From: Ferrovibrio sp036381655
GTDB lineage: Bacteria; Pseudomonadota; Alphaproteobacteria; Ferrovibrionales; Ferrovibrionaceae
Assembly (NCBI RefSeq): GCF_036381655.1
Contig: NZ_DASVCJ010000026.1
Location: forward strand, 1-64,000
Direction of reading: 5' to 3'
Length of the DNA stretch: 64,000 nucleotides
Part shown: one piece after another, positions 33,694 to 42,136 of the stretch
Numbering within the stretch: the first letter of the stretch is position 1
How the letters are laid out: every line of letters begins with the position of its first letter
Notes under the pieces: model-generated
The model's database searches: none
Seen by the model: only the letters and a program-made list of their open reading frames with translations
What the model was told of the DNA's origin: nothing
Position numbers and translations under genes: made by a program

Positions 33694-34374
33694 TCATTTA
33701 TAATAAATTGGAATTCCAAAAATATTGTTATGAGCCCACACCATCACCGCATAAAGTATTGCGGCACCTATGACATTTCCCCAGCCAATATCGGCGAAAC
33801 GCAGCTTGACCCGCCCCTGTGCCGCCGCAGCAAACGGAATGACTGAGGTTTTGTCTACAAAGCGTTGCCACTGCTCGCGAAAATCACCCTGTCTTTTGCG
33901 ATCGATCGAACGCATACCGTTGACGGCGGTGATCAGGATGGCCCCGGCCAAAAGCCAGATCCGCAGATCGTTGCTGGCGATCATGTGAGATGCGGCCCAG
34001 AGGCTGAAGGCCCAGAGCATGGGATGCCGGGTGATCTTGATGAAGCCGATGACCGGCAGTTCCCCCTTCAGCACCATGTCAGGCCCGGCCATGGTCGGGT
34101 TGGTCTTGCGCAGGCTGCCGAGCAGAAACAGCGCCGCGACCGGTATGACCACGATCGGGACGAGGTTCAAAGCCGGCATGGGCGGCCAAAGTGCCACAGC
34201 CGGGGCCTGGCGGAAGGTCCAGATCATGGCGCCCAGCGACAGGAAGCTTAGGATCGTGAACAACCCACGGTAGCGCTGCAATCCGAGCCGGCCGACCAGC
34301 CACGGCCGCAGCGGTCCAGCCACGACGACATGCAGCAACACCCATCCCAGGGCGGCGAGAGCCAATCCAATCAT
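33694..34374 (-). CDS. NnrU family membrane protein
   Basis: An inner-membrane protein of 226 residues with about six TM helices. ITRHPMLWAFSLWAASHM is the methyltransferase-like/NnrU core motif (H-P-x-x-W). The family takes its name from a gene needed for nitrite and NO metabolism in denitrifiers and is related to isoprenylcysteine methyltransferase-like and 15-cis-zeta-carotene isomerase proteins, so haem may be involved. Its ATG overlaps the Sel1 gene stop as ATGA. No denitrification genes are nearby. The last 15 codons are markedly AT-rich compared with the rest. Confidence 0.88.
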   Translation of the reverse strand: MIGLALAALGWVLLHVVVAGPLRPWLVGRLGLQRYRGLFTILSFLSLGAMIWTFRQAPAVALWPPMPALNLVPIVVIPVAALFLLGSLRKTNPTMAGPDMVLKGELPVIGFIKITRHPMLWAFSLWAASHMIASNDLRIWLLAGAILITAVNGMRSIDRKRQGDFREQWQRFVDKTSVIPFAAAAQGRVKLRFADIGWGNVIGAAILYAVMVWAHNNIFGIPIYYK

Positions 34375-36179
34375 TCCTCGTTCCCCTCCTTGCGAAAGCT
34401 GGCCAGCAGTTGCTGGATGGCAAGAACCGCCTGCTGGCGCTGTTCAGGGCTCAGCCGCGCCTCGATATAGCGGCGGCCTTGGCCGGCATCCGGAATGCCC
34501 TTCTGCTCCGCCAGCCGCATATAGGCCCAGGCCCGGGCTGGATCGGCGGGCAGGCCATCGCCCCGGAAGGTCAGATCGCCCAGCACGAACAGCGCCTCGG
34601 CATAACCCTGCCGCGCCGAACGGGTCAGCCAGGCCAGGGCCTGCTCTCTGTCTACCGCCACCGCCTCGCCATTGAACAGGATGCGCGCCAGCTGGAACTG
34701 CGCCAGGGGATTGCCGCGCTCGGCGGCCACTTGGTACCAGTGCAGGGCGGCCTTGGCATCGGCCCGAACACCGCCCTCGCCGGCTTCGAGATAGGCGGCG
34801 TATTTAAAGGCACCGGCGCCATGGCCGTTCTCGGCCGCCTTGCGGAACCAGTGAACCGCCTTGGGCAGGTCAAGCGGCGTGCCGAGCCAGCCCTGCTCGT
34901 ACCAGAGCCCCAGCCGGAATTGCGCCCCGGCATAGCCGCCTTCCGCAGTCTTGGTGAGCAGGGCGCGGGCCTTTTCCGGATCGGCCGGCCGACCCTTGCC
35001 CTCGGCGAGATGGGTCGCGTAGTTGCTGACGGCCGGGCCGAATCCCTGCGCAACGGCCTTTTCCCACCAATCCATGGCTTTCGCCTGATCGGCAGCGACG
35101 CCCTCGCCGTTGAACAGGATCGAAGCCAGGTAATTCTGGGCGCTGGGGAAACCGGCAGCCGCCGCCCGCTTGAGATAAGGCAACGCGGCAGCAGGATCCG
35201 CCGGACCGCCCTTGCCCAGATACAGCATCCGCCCGGCCATGTCGTCGGCGGGCAGGTAGCCGATGCTTGCGGCCTGCAATGCATGCGCCCGCGCGGCCTC
35301 CAGCTCGACCGTTCCAAGCGCGCCGGTTTCCTCGAGCGCCGCCAGGTTATGCCAGCCGATCGGATCGCCCAGCTCGCCCGCCCGCTCGTAACACCGGGCG
35401 GCCTGCCTGGCGTCGGCCGGGGTGCCGATGCCCTTCTCGTAGAGCAGCCCGAGTTCGACCAGGCCCTCGGACAAATCGGCATCGGCTGCCTGAGATGCGA
35501 GTTTGAAGGCGCGATCTGGATCGGGCTTGACGTCCGTCTCGCCGCTCAACAGATACGCGAGATAGGCCTCGCCATAGGGACTTCCCGCCGCTGCGGCCTC
35601 TTCCAGCAGGGCCAGGCCTCTTGCAGGGTCGCGCTTGACGACCTTGCCTTCCATCAGCAAACGCCCCAGACGATAGCGGGCATTCACGGCACCGCCGGAA
35701 ACGGCCCGCTCCAGCAGGGCTATGGCCTCCGCTTTCTCCTCCGGGCGATCGGCGAGGATGAGTTCGGCCAGATTCGCCAAGGCGGTCACCTCTCCCAACT
35801 CGCCGGCCCGGCGCAGAACCCGTTCGGCCTCCGCCAGATCGCGCGGGCCGCCCTGCCCGAGCATGAGCAGGAAACCGAGGCCGGCCAAGGCCCGAGGCTG
35901 ATCCTGGGCAGCCGCCTTGGCAAACCAGGCGCGGGCCTGCGTCAGATCGCGCACTCCATCCAGCCCAAGCTGATACGACAGGCCAAGTTGATACTGCGCC
36001 TCGCGATCGCCGGCCTGCGCGCGGGTCAGCAATTCCGCCGTACCGGGGATCGGGGTGTCCGGCTTGTGGAGCGGCGCGGAAAAGCGGTCTTCGGGAAGCG
36101 CATGGGCCGGCAACGCCCAACCCGCAATAACGGCCAATACGCCGAGCAAAAGCGGCCGCGAACGCAACAATGGTGTCAA
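34371..36179 (-). CDS. Exported Sel1/TPR-like repeat protein
   Basis: A protein of about 602 residues with a signal peptide or anchor (LLRSRPLLLGVLAVIAGWALPAHA) and about fourteen Sel1-like repeats of 36-39 residues, each with the A-x-x-x-L-G-x-x-Y/L and G-V/G-P-x-D-x-x-K/R-A pattern. Such solenoids scaffold protein-protein contacts in the envelope. The frame is open to 37427, but TTG at 36179 follows GGAGGA at a suitable spacing, yields the signal peptide, and overlaps the stop of the 85-aa gene as TTGA, so I chose it. It is coupled to NnrU downstream. Confidence 0.87.
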   Translation of the reverse strand: MTPLLRSRPLLLGVLAVIAGWALPAHALPEDRFSAPLHKPDTPIPGTAELLTRAQAGDREAQYQLGLSYQLGLDGVRDLTQARAWFAKAAAQDQPRALAGLGFLLMLGQGGPRDLAEAERVLRRAGELGEVTALANLAELILADRPEEKAEAIALLERAVSGGAVNARYRLGRLLMEGKVVKRDPARGLALLEEAAAAGSPYGEAYLAYLLSGETDVKPDPDRAFKLASQAADADLSEGLVELGLLYEKGIGTPADARQAARCYERAGELGDPIGWHNLAALEETGALGTVELEAARAHALQAASIGYLPADDMAGRMLYLGKGGPADPAAALPYLKRAAAAGFPSAQNYLASILFNGEGVAADQAKAMDWWEKAVAQGFGPAVSNYATHLAEGKGRPADPEKARALLTKTAEGGYAGAQFRLGLWYEQGWLGTPLDLPKAVHWFRKAAENGHGAGAFKYAAYLEAGEGGVRADAKAALHWYQVAAERGNPLAQFQLARILFNGEAVAVDREQALAWLTRSARQGYAEALFVLGDLTFRGDGLPADPARAWAYMRLAEQKGIPDAGQGRRYIEARLSPEQRQQAVLAIQQLLASFRKEGNEE

Positions 36180-36433
36180 CGCAAATCCTCCAGCACCGCC
36201 CTTCCCTCGGGGGTGAGCTTGCAGACAAGCCAATCGGGTTTGATCGGGTTTTCGAACCACGGCACGGCCCAGCCCGCCTTGATGCAGGACTGGATCGTGC
36301 TGGCACTGATAAGCTGCCCCCGTTCGTCGAAAAGCGGAAGCTTGCCGCCAGGCTGCTTCAGCCCGCGCCGAAGATAGCGAAGCTGTGCCGCAGTCGGTTT
36401 CTGCCCGGTTGAGACCTGATCTGCGCTCGCCAT
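36176..36433 (-). CDS. Small conserved-looking protein, possibly winged-helix
   Basis: A protein of 85 residues that I do not recognise with certainty. TAAQLRYLRRGLKQPGGKLPLFDERGQLI, then ASTIQSCIKAGWAVPWFENP and CKLTPEGRAVL, suggests a small helix-wing arrangement in the style of MarR-like or phage-derived winged helices (the last segment resembles LTxxGR). ATG 36433 follows AGGGA at a suitable spacing; the frame continues to 36463. It starts a chain of three overlapping genes with the Sel1 protein and NnrU, so a role in controlling or assisting that membrane unit is conceivable but unproven. Confidence 0.65.
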   Translation of the reverse strand: MASADQVSTGQKPTAAQLRYLRRGLKQPGGKLPLFDERGQLISASTIQSCIKAGWAVPWFENPIKPDWLVCKLTPEGRAVLEDLR

Positions 36434-36656
36434 ATCGCCGTCCCTGTTTTTGGCGGTTAGCATAGGTAAGCAGGCGAAAAGCGTCCATCCACGATCGAGC
36501 CGGCGTGATGCAGGCCGGACAACGCCTGGACGTTGCTATATTCGGAAAACCCGCAAAACTGGTCTCCAGGCGATTGAGATCGTTAACGAGCTTCCCGTAA
36601 TCTGCGCGGATACTGGTATGCCGGGTTACGGTCCGGCCAAGACGACAGGAATATAT

Positions 36657-38204
36657 ATGTCGAAGTCGGTAAGCGAAGCTCTCATGCAGCAGGCGGGCGT
36701 AGGCCAGGATCCCATGGTGGCGGTCAATGCCCTCCTGGCCCAAGGGCAATTGGATGCCGCCCAGGCGGTGCTGGACAATCTGGTCAAGCAGGCGCCGCGC
36801 CGCGCCGATGCTTGGTTCGGCCTTGGCCAGTTGCATGCCCGGAAAGGCGATTTCAAACCGGCGGCGCAGGCGTTCAAGCGCGCCGTGCAGCTCGCTCCCG
36901 ATGTTGCCGACGGCTACGTGCATCTCGGCAATCTTTATCTTCGCAACGGGCGCCTCGGCCAGGCGACCGAGACCTACCGCAACGGCCTGCAGCGGCAGCC
37001 GAATGATCCGCTGCTGCATTTCAATCTCGGCGTGGCCTTGAACCTGAATGGCGAAGCCGAGGCCGCGATCGCAAGCTTCAAGCAAGCCATCGCCCTGCAT
37101 CCGTCCTATGCACAAGCCTATTTCAGCCTGGGCAATGCCTACCGCGAACTCAAACGGCCGCAGGAGGCGGAAGCGGCATATCGGGAAGCCGTCAGGCTTG
37201 AGCCACGCTATGCCGATGCTCATGCCAATTTGGCCGGCCTGCTGGCGTCGGAGGAAAAGCACCTTCCTGCCGTCGAGGCCGCCCTCGCCGCTCTGGCGCT
37301 GGCGCCGGACCACATTCATGCGCTGCGCAACCTGTCGCTGTCGCTCTACAAGCTCGGCCGTTATGCCGAAGGCGCGGAAATCGTATTCCGGGCGCTGGCG
37401 GTCGCACCGGACGATACGATGCTGCATTACAGCATGGGCGAAATGCTATACGGGCTGATCCGGCTGGATGAAACCGCCAAGGCGCAGGACTTTGCACGAC
37501 GCTGGCGCGCCATGAGCAACGGTCACGCCGTCGCCGAACACATGGCGGCGGCGATCCTCGGCGAACAGACCCCGGCGCGCGCCGGCGATACCTACGTTCG
37601 CGAGATCTTCGACCGGTTTGCGCAGGATTTTGAGAAAGCCCTTTCAGGACTTGGCTATCGCGTTCCTGAAATCTTGAGCCGCGCCGCCTTGGAGGCGCTT
37701 GGCGACCGGAAAGACCTGATTGTTCTCGATGCCGGTTGCGGCACCGGTCTGTGCGCGCCCTACCTCAAACCGGCGGCACGCAAGCTGATCGGTGTCGATC
37801 TGAGCGGCGGCATGCTGGCGAAAGCGCGGGAGCGCGGTCTGTATGACGCGCTGCATGAGACCGAACTGGGCGCCTTTCTCGCTGCGGCGAGCGATCAATA
37901 CGATCTGACCATCGCCGCCGACGTCTTCTGCTATTTCGGCGACCTGCAACCGAGTTTCCTAGCCATCGCCCGGAAGACCGGGCCGCAAGGCGTCCTTGGC
38001 TTCACCGTCGAAGCGGCGAAAGGACCGGCTCCGGAACAAGGCTATCGCCTCGGCGCCACCGGCCGCTACCAGCATGATGCGGGTTATGTCCGCGACACAT
38101 TGCGGCAGGCGGGGTTCGATATCCTCAAATTCGAGGAGACCCAGGGCCGCGAGGAAATGGGCCAGCCGGTTCTCTGTTATCTGATACTGGCGCGAAAGCG
38201 CTAA
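36657..38204 (+). CDS. TPR-repeat protein fused to SAM-dependent methyltransferase
   Basis: A cytoplasmic protein of 515 residues. About eight tetratricopeptide repeats fill residues 20-300 (for example DAWFGLGQLHARKGDFKPAA, DPLLHFNLGVALNLNG). A linker and a class I methyltransferase follow, with VLDAGCGTGLCAPYL as the SAM-binding motif I near residue 360 and LIGVDLSGGML as motif II. This layout is found in many alphaproteobacteria without an assigned substrate. The TPRs probably select a protein or a glycan-carrier partner. ATG 36657 follows AGGA; the frame from 36450 has no coding support. It converges on the box hydrolase gene, 3 bp away. Confidence 0.9.
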   Translation: MSKSVSEALMQQAGVGQDPMVAVNALLAQGQLDAAQAVLDNLVKQAPRRADAWFGLGQLHARKGDFKPAAQAFKRAVQLAPDVADGYVHLGNLYLRNGRLGQATETYRNGLQRQPNDPLLHFNLGVALNLNGEAEAAIASFKQAIALHPSYAQAYFSLGNAYRELKRPQEAEAAYREAVRLEPRYADAHANLAGLLASEEKHLPAVEAALAALALAPDHIHALRNLSLSLYKLGRYAEGAEIVFRALAVAPDDTMLHYSMGEMLYGLIRLDETAKAQDFARRWRAMSNGHAVAEHMAAAILGEQTPARAGDTYVREIFDRFAQDFEKALSGLGYRVPEILSRAALEALGDRKDLIVLDAGCGTGLCAPYLKPAARKLIGVDLSGGMLAKARERGLYDALHETELGAFLAAASDQYDLTIAADVFCYFGDLQPSFLAIARKTGPQGVLGFTVEAAKGPAPEQGYRLGATGRYQHDAGYVRDTLRQAGFDILKFEETQGREEMGQPVLCYLILARKR

Positions 38205-38207
38205 AAG

Positions 38208-39005
38208 CTACATCCGTCGGGCGGCGAAACGAACCAGGGCCTTCAGCGTGGCCGCCGGCTGGTCGCGTTGCGGACTGTGGCCGCAATTCGGCAACAGCAA
38301 GGTCTCGACCTCACCCGCCGCGCGGCGAGCAATGCTGTCAACCTGCGCCGTCGTGCCATACTCGTCACCTTCCCCCTGGATCACCAGGACGGGAACCGTG
38401 ATGCGGCTGACATAGGCTTCGATATTCCATTGCATGAAATCCGGGTGCAGCCAGGCATCGCACCAGCCGCGAAAGGCGCAGTCCACGTTGTCGCCGTGAT
38501 ATTTCGCCAGGCGGCTGCGCAAATCTGTCTCGGCATAGGCGCGGTCGGCGGCAGCGATCGAGGCGACGGAAACCTCTTCGCAGAAAACATGCGGCGCGAG
38601 CACCGCCAAGCCGAGCAGGCCGTCCCGCTGGGCCGACCCGGCATAGATCAGCGCGATCGAGGCGCCGTCGGAATGCCCGACAAGGATATGCTTGCGAATG
38701 CCCAGAGCCGCCAGCAGTGCCGGCAATTCCCTCTCGCCTTCGTCATGCATGTAGGTCAGCGGTCGCGGCAACGCGCAGGGATCCGACCCGCCATAGCCAA
38801 CCCGGCTGTAGACCAGAGCCGGCAGGTTGGCTGCCGCCGCGACCTGGTCGGGAAAATCGCGCCACTGCGCCACCGAACCCAGTCCTTCATGCAGAAAGAC
38901 CAGGACCGGCAGATCGGTATCGCGCAGCGTGGAATTCTTCTGGCCGATCCAGCGATATTCGACGCGGCCGGACGGCAAGCCGACATGATGCAACCCGGAA
39001 ATCAT
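38208..39005 (-). CDS. Alpha/beta hydrolase of the benzoate (box) locus
   Basis: A soluble serine hydrolase of 265 residues. The elbow GHSDGASIA holds the nucleophile, VFLHEGLGSVAQWRDFP forms the oxyanion-hole region, and the histidine is in LPNCGHSPQRDQP. It ends the minus-strand transcript behind flavodoxin and benzoate-CoA ligase. Similar hydrolases accompany box clusters in other proteobacteria, where a role in hydrolysing ring-cleavage lactones or esters, or in CoA recycling, has been suggested without proof. Confidence 0.87.
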   Translation of the reverse strand: MISGLHHVGLPSGRVEYRWIGQKNSTLRDTDLPVLVFLHEGLGSVAQWRDFPDQVAAAANLPALVYSRVGYGGSDPCALPRPLTYMHDEGERELPALLAALGIRKHILVGHSDGASIALIYAGSAQRDGLLGLAVLAPHVFCEEVSVASIAAADRAYAETDLRSRLAKYHGDNVDCAFRGWCDAWLHPDFMQWNIEAYVSRITVPVLVIQGEGDEYGTTAQVDSIARRAAGEVETLLLPNCGHSPQRDQPAATLKALVRFAARRM

Positions 39006-39016
39006 ACCGTCGCGAT

Positions 39017-40573
39017 CTAGGCTTTCACACGCAGTTTGAACCGCTGGATCTTGCCGGTTGCCGTTTTCGGCAGCTCACTGACGAATTCAATCCAGCGCGG
39101 GTATTTATATGGTGCGAGACGGTCCTTGACGAAAGCCTGAAGCTCGCTGACCAGCGCATCATTGGCGCCCATGCCCTCCTTCAGTACGACGAAGGCCTTC
39201 GGCTTGATCAGATCGTCGCTGTCGGCATGGGCCACGACGGCAACTTCCAGAACCTTCGGATGTGCCTGCAGCGCGGATTCGACCTCGAAGGGCGAGACCC
39301 AGATGCCGCTGACCTTCAGCATGTCGTCGGAACGGCCGGCATAAACATAATAGCCGTCCTTGGTCTGCAGATACTTGTCGCCGGTGCGGGTCCACGGCCC
39401 CTGGAACGTCGCCAGGCTTTTTGCGCGGTTGTTCCAGTAGGCCACGGCGCAGGACGGCCCGCTGACCAGCAACTCGCCGATCTCGCCCTGCTCCACCTCC
39501 TGGCCATTCTCGCCGACGATCTTCAGATCATAGCCGGGCACCGCCATGCCGGTCGTGCCATAGCGGACATCATCAGGCCGGTTCGACAGGAAAATGTGCA
39601 GCATCTCGGTCGAGCCGATGCCGTCCAGGATGTCGACGCCGAACAGCTTATGCCAGCGGCGGCCGATCTCCTCGGGCAGCGCCTCGCCGGCGGACACGCA
39701 GCGGCGCAGCCGCGCCGAGCCGCTTTCCCCGGTGATGTTCGGATCGGCCAGGATGCCGGCATAGAGCGTCGGCACGCCATAGAAGATCGTCGCCTGATGC
39801 TGCTTCAGGCGCTGCATCACGGCAGCCGGTGTCGGACGCTCGGCCATCAGCACGGCGGTGGCGCCGACATGCAGCGGGAAGGTCATCGCATTGCCCAGGC
39901 CATAGGCGAAAAACAGTTTGGCAGCCGAAAAGACCAGGTCGTCCGCCTTTATGCCCAGCACGTCCTCTCCGTACAGCACGGCCGTATGCACCAGATCGCC
40001 ATGCAGATGCATGGCGCCTTTCGGCATGCCGGTCGATCCGGATGAGTAGAGCCAGAATCCGATATCGTCCGGAGTGGTATCGGCCGGCTCGAGCTGATCG
40101 GATTGCTCGTCCAGCAGCTTCTGCAGCGGCGTCACCGTCGGCGGCACCTGGCCCGAGATCAGGACCTGTTCCAGGCGCGGCTGATTGGCAATGACCGGCC
40201 GGAACTTCTCGACCAGCGCGTCCGAGACAACCAGGACAGCGGCCCGACTATCGCGCAGCAGGAAATCGTAATCCTTGGTGGTCAGAAGCGTATTGACCGG
40301 CACCGGAACGGCACCGATCTTCATGGCGCCGAAAAACATCGCCGGAAAGTCGATGCCATCGAGCAGAGCCAGCATCACCCGCTGCTCGGGCCGCACGCCC
40401 TGGCTTTTCAGCAGGTTGCCGGCCCGGTTCACTCGCGCCGCCAGGTCGGCATAGGTATAACTGCCCTTGTCGTCGATGAACGCGATCTTGTCGCCGCGCC
40501 CCTCGACGAGGTGACGGTCGATGAAATGGCTGGCGGCGTTGTACCGCCGCGGCAGCTCCAGAAAACGCGGCAT
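39017..40573 (-). CDS. Benzoate-CoA ligase
   Basis: A cytoplasmic AMP-forming ligase of 518 residues that activates benzoate to benzoyl-CoA, the first step of the box pathway. The P-loop-like SSGSTGMPKGAMH, the A5 GIGSTEMLH, TGDKY and the C-terminal lysine in PKTATGKIQRFKLR are intact. AKLFFAYGLGNAMTFPLHVGA and ATIFYGVPTLYA are characteristic of benzoate-CoA ligases (BclA/BadA) rather than acetyl-CoA synthetases. The context with boxB, boxC and boxR is strong support. The flavodoxin gene lies 37 bp upstream and the hydrolase 11 bp downstream. Confidence 0.95.
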   Translation of the reverse strand: MPRFLELPRRYNAASHFIDRHLVEGRGDKIAFIDDKGSYTYADLAARVNRAGNLLKSQGVRPEQRVMLALLDGIDFPAMFFGAMKIGAVPVPVNTLLTTKDYDFLLRDSRAAVLVVSDALVEKFRPVIANQPRLEQVLISGQVPPTVTPLQKLLDEQSDQLEPADTTPDDIGFWLYSSGSTGMPKGAMHLHGDLVHTAVLYGEDVLGIKADDLVFSAAKLFFAYGLGNAMTFPLHVGATAVLMAERPTPAAVMQRLKQHQATIFYGVPTLYAGILADPNITGESGSARLRRCVSAGEALPEEIGRRWHKLFGVDILDGIGSTEMLHIFLSNRPDDVRYGTTGMAVPGYDLKIVGENGQEVEQGEIGELLVSGPSCAVAYWNNRAKSLATFQGPWTRTGDKYLQTKDGYYVYAGRSDDMLKVSGIWVSPFEVESALQAHPKVLEVAVVAHADSDDLIKPKAFVVLKEGMGANDALVSELQAFVKDRLAPYKYPRWIEFVSELPKTATGKIQRFKLRVKA

Positions 40574-40610
40574 TGCTTCCTCCCGATTTTTACGCCGCTC
40601 GTATTTTTCT

Positions 40611-41078
40611 TCAGGCGGCTTGTGCGAGCGGCGCCACCTGTTCGGCCCATTCCAATGCCCAGGCCACGCCGTCCTCTTCCGGCAACGTGCCGCCCGAAGC
40701 GTTGTGCCTCATGCGTTCGCCGACCACCGTGGCGTTCAACTCGCGCAGGATTTCCTCGAACTGCTGGCCGCCGTGATTGAACGTGTCCTGATAGGTGCTG
40801 TCGCCCAGGCCGATGACGCCGCAGAGCTTCCCGCTCAGGTCGGGCTTGCGGGACTGCAAGTCGGCGAGGAAATCACGGGCATTGTCGGGGACATCCCCCT
40901 GGCCATAGGTGGAGGTGCAGATCAGAAAGGCGCCCGGCCGATTGAAAACATCGGTCTGCAGATTGTCCATCAACAGGATTTCGACCTCATGCCCCTTGTC
41001 TTCCAGCGCCTTCTTGACGTCGCCGGCGACAAGCTCGGCGGTTCCGGTCATGGTGCCGACAAGTACGGAAATCTGCAT
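40611..41078 (-). CDS. MioC-like flavodoxin in the box locus
   Basis: A soluble FMN protein of 155 residues. The phosphate-binding loop VGTMTGTAELVA, the isoalloxazine-side STYGQGDVPDN and the IGLGDSTYQDTF loop are all present; the style is that of MioC or the flavodoxin domain of CPR-like reductases. It is first in the minus-strand unit with the ligase and faces boxR across 86 bp, with a degenerate BoxR box (41108-41121) in its promoter. Electron delivery to BoxB is a plausible but unproven role, since no boxA is in the window. Confidence 0.88.
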   Translation of the reverse strand: MQISVLVGTMTGTAELVAGDVKKALEDKGHEVEILLMDNLQTDVFNRPGAFLICTSTYGQGDVPDNARDFLADLQSRKPDLSGKLCGVIGLGDSTYQDTFNHGGQQFEEILRELNATVVGERMRHNASGGTLPEEDGVAWALEWAEQVAPLAQAA

Positions 41079-41107
41079 GGACGAAATCTCCTATACGGTA
41101 GTGGGTC

Positions 41108-41121
41108 CGAACTATAACGCA
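41108..41121 (-). promoter_or_regulatory. Degenerate BoxR-like box and -10 upstream of the flavodoxin gene
   Basis: On the minus strand the sequence TGCGTTATAGTTCG matches the palindrome TGCATTATAATGCA at 10 of 14 positions. It contains TATAGT, a good -10, about 27-34 bp before the flavodoxin ATG. This could extend BoxR control to the ligase unit. Confidence 0.4.
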
Positions 41122-41147
41122 TGATCCGCTGGCACTCTAGGGCAAAA

Positions 41148-41161
41148 TGCATTATAATGCA
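41148..41161. promoter_or_regulatory. BoxR operator over the boxR -10 element
   Basis: TGCATTATAATGCA is a perfect 14-bp palindrome of the form TGCA-N6-TGCA described for BzdR/BoxR regulators. The TATAAT inside it (41153-41158) is a consensus -10. An upstream CTGGCA (41129-41134) at an 18-bp spacing could be the -35. Binding would block RNA polymerase. Confidence 0.75.
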
Positions 41162-41164
41162 GAC

Positions 41165-42067
41165 ATGACCGAAAGCCGCGACCGGATCATCCCTGAAGAC
41201 ACGGCCTTTCTGCAAGCCGTGGGCGAGCGGGTGCGCAATGCCCGCGCCCGCCGCGGCATGAGCCGCAAGATTCTCGCCAAGGATTCCGGCGTTTCCGAGC
41301 GCTATCTCGCCCAGTTGGAATCGGGTGCCGGCAATATCTCGATCCTGCTGCTGCGGCAGATTGCCCGCGCCATGGATCTGCCGATCACCGAATTCCTCGG
41401 CGACCGCGCTCCCTTGAGCGTCGATCAGGCATTGCTGTTGCGGCAGGTCGAGGAGCTTTCGGCTGAGCAGATCGAGGAGCTGCAAAACCTGATCCGCGAA
41501 CGCTTCGGGATTGCGCCGCGGGTGAAGCGCCATATCGCGCTGATCGGCCTGCGCGGAGCCGGCAAGACCACGCTCGGCCGCATCCTGGCTGATAACTTTC
41601 GCCTGCAATTCATTGAGATGGCTAATGAAATAGAATCGGAAGCCGGCCTGAGCCTGAACGAGATCTTCGACCTTTACGGCCAGAGCGCCTACCGCCGTTT
41701 CGAGGCCCGAGCCCTGGAGCGGATCACCATGGACCCGACGCCGAAGGTAATCGCCACCGGCGGAAGCCTGCCGTCCGAGCCTGGCACCTATGCCCATCTG
41801 CTCGGCCATTGCTTCACGATCTGGCTGAAAGCGCGGCCGGAGGAGCATATGGGGCGCGTCATGGCACAGGGCGACCTGCGCCCCATGGCCGGCCAGTCCG
41901 AGGCCATGGAAGACCTGAAGCGCATCCTGGCGCAGCGCGAGGCGCTGTATGCCCGGGCCGATCTGGCCTTCGATACGGCCGGCAAGAGCCCCGGCCAGGC
42001 CGCGCGGGATTTGATCGCCGCCGTGCAGGCCCATCCCGGCTGGCTGGCGCGAGAAGCCGCCGCATAA
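41165..42067 (+). CDS. boxR: Benzoyl-CoA-responsive regulator BoxR (XRE HTH plus shikimate-kinase-like domain)
   Basis: A transcriptional repressor of 300 residues. An XRE helix-turn-helix (residues 18-75, SRKILAKDSGVSERYLAQLESG) is joined by a linker to a shikimate-kinase-like domain with P-loop LIGLRGAGKTT (127-137). In characterised BzdR/BoxR proteins this domain binds benzoyl-CoA and relieves repression. ATG 41165 is preferred over ATG 41147, because the latter would place the operator inside the coding region. With TATAAT at 41153-41158, transcription would begin at or next to this ATG, so the mRNA may be leaderless. It is divergent from the flavodoxin-ligase unit and followed by boxC. 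Confidence 0.93.
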   Translation: MTESRDRIIPEDTAFLQAVGERVRNARARRGMSRKILAKDSGVSERYLAQLESGAGNISILLLRQIARAMDLPITEFLGDRAPLSVDQALLLRQVEELSAEQIEELQNLIRERFGIAPRVKRHIALIGLRGAGKTTLGRILADNFRLQFIEMANEIESEAGLSLNEIFDLYGQSAYRRFEARALERITMDPTPKVIATGGSLPSEPGTYAHLLGHCFTIWLKARPEEHMGRVMAQGDLRPMAGQSEAMEDLKRILAQREALYARADLAFDTAGKSPGQAARDLIAAVQAHPGWLAREAAA

Positions 42068-42082
42068 GCTGCAAGATATTTC

Positions 42083-42113
42083 TTGTCACCTTGGAATGAT
42101 GTATTATAATGCA
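42083..42113 (+). promoter_or_regulatory. boxC promoter overlapping a second BoxR operator
   Basis: TTGTCA (42083-42088) and TATAAT (42105-42110) are 16 bp apart, a strong sigma-70 promoter. The sequence TGTATTATAATGCA (42100-42113) around the -10 differs from the boxR palindrome at one base. Transcription would start near 42117, 20 bp before boxC, leaving room for the GGGAGGA ribosome site. Confidence 0.75.
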
Positions 42114-42136
42114 CATCAGCGAAGGGAGGACTGCGC

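Noticed and set aside
36180..37427. N-terminal extension of the Sel1-repeat gene
   Set aside because: The extra 416 residues run through the 85-aa gene in another frame and under the TPR-methyltransferase on the opposite strand. The TTG at 36179 has a good ribosome site and gives a signal peptide.
41130..41143. Possible sigma-54 promoter before boxR (TGGCAC)
   Set aside because: The GC that should lie 10 bp after GG is misplaced by one base, and a good sigma-70 -10 explains the start.
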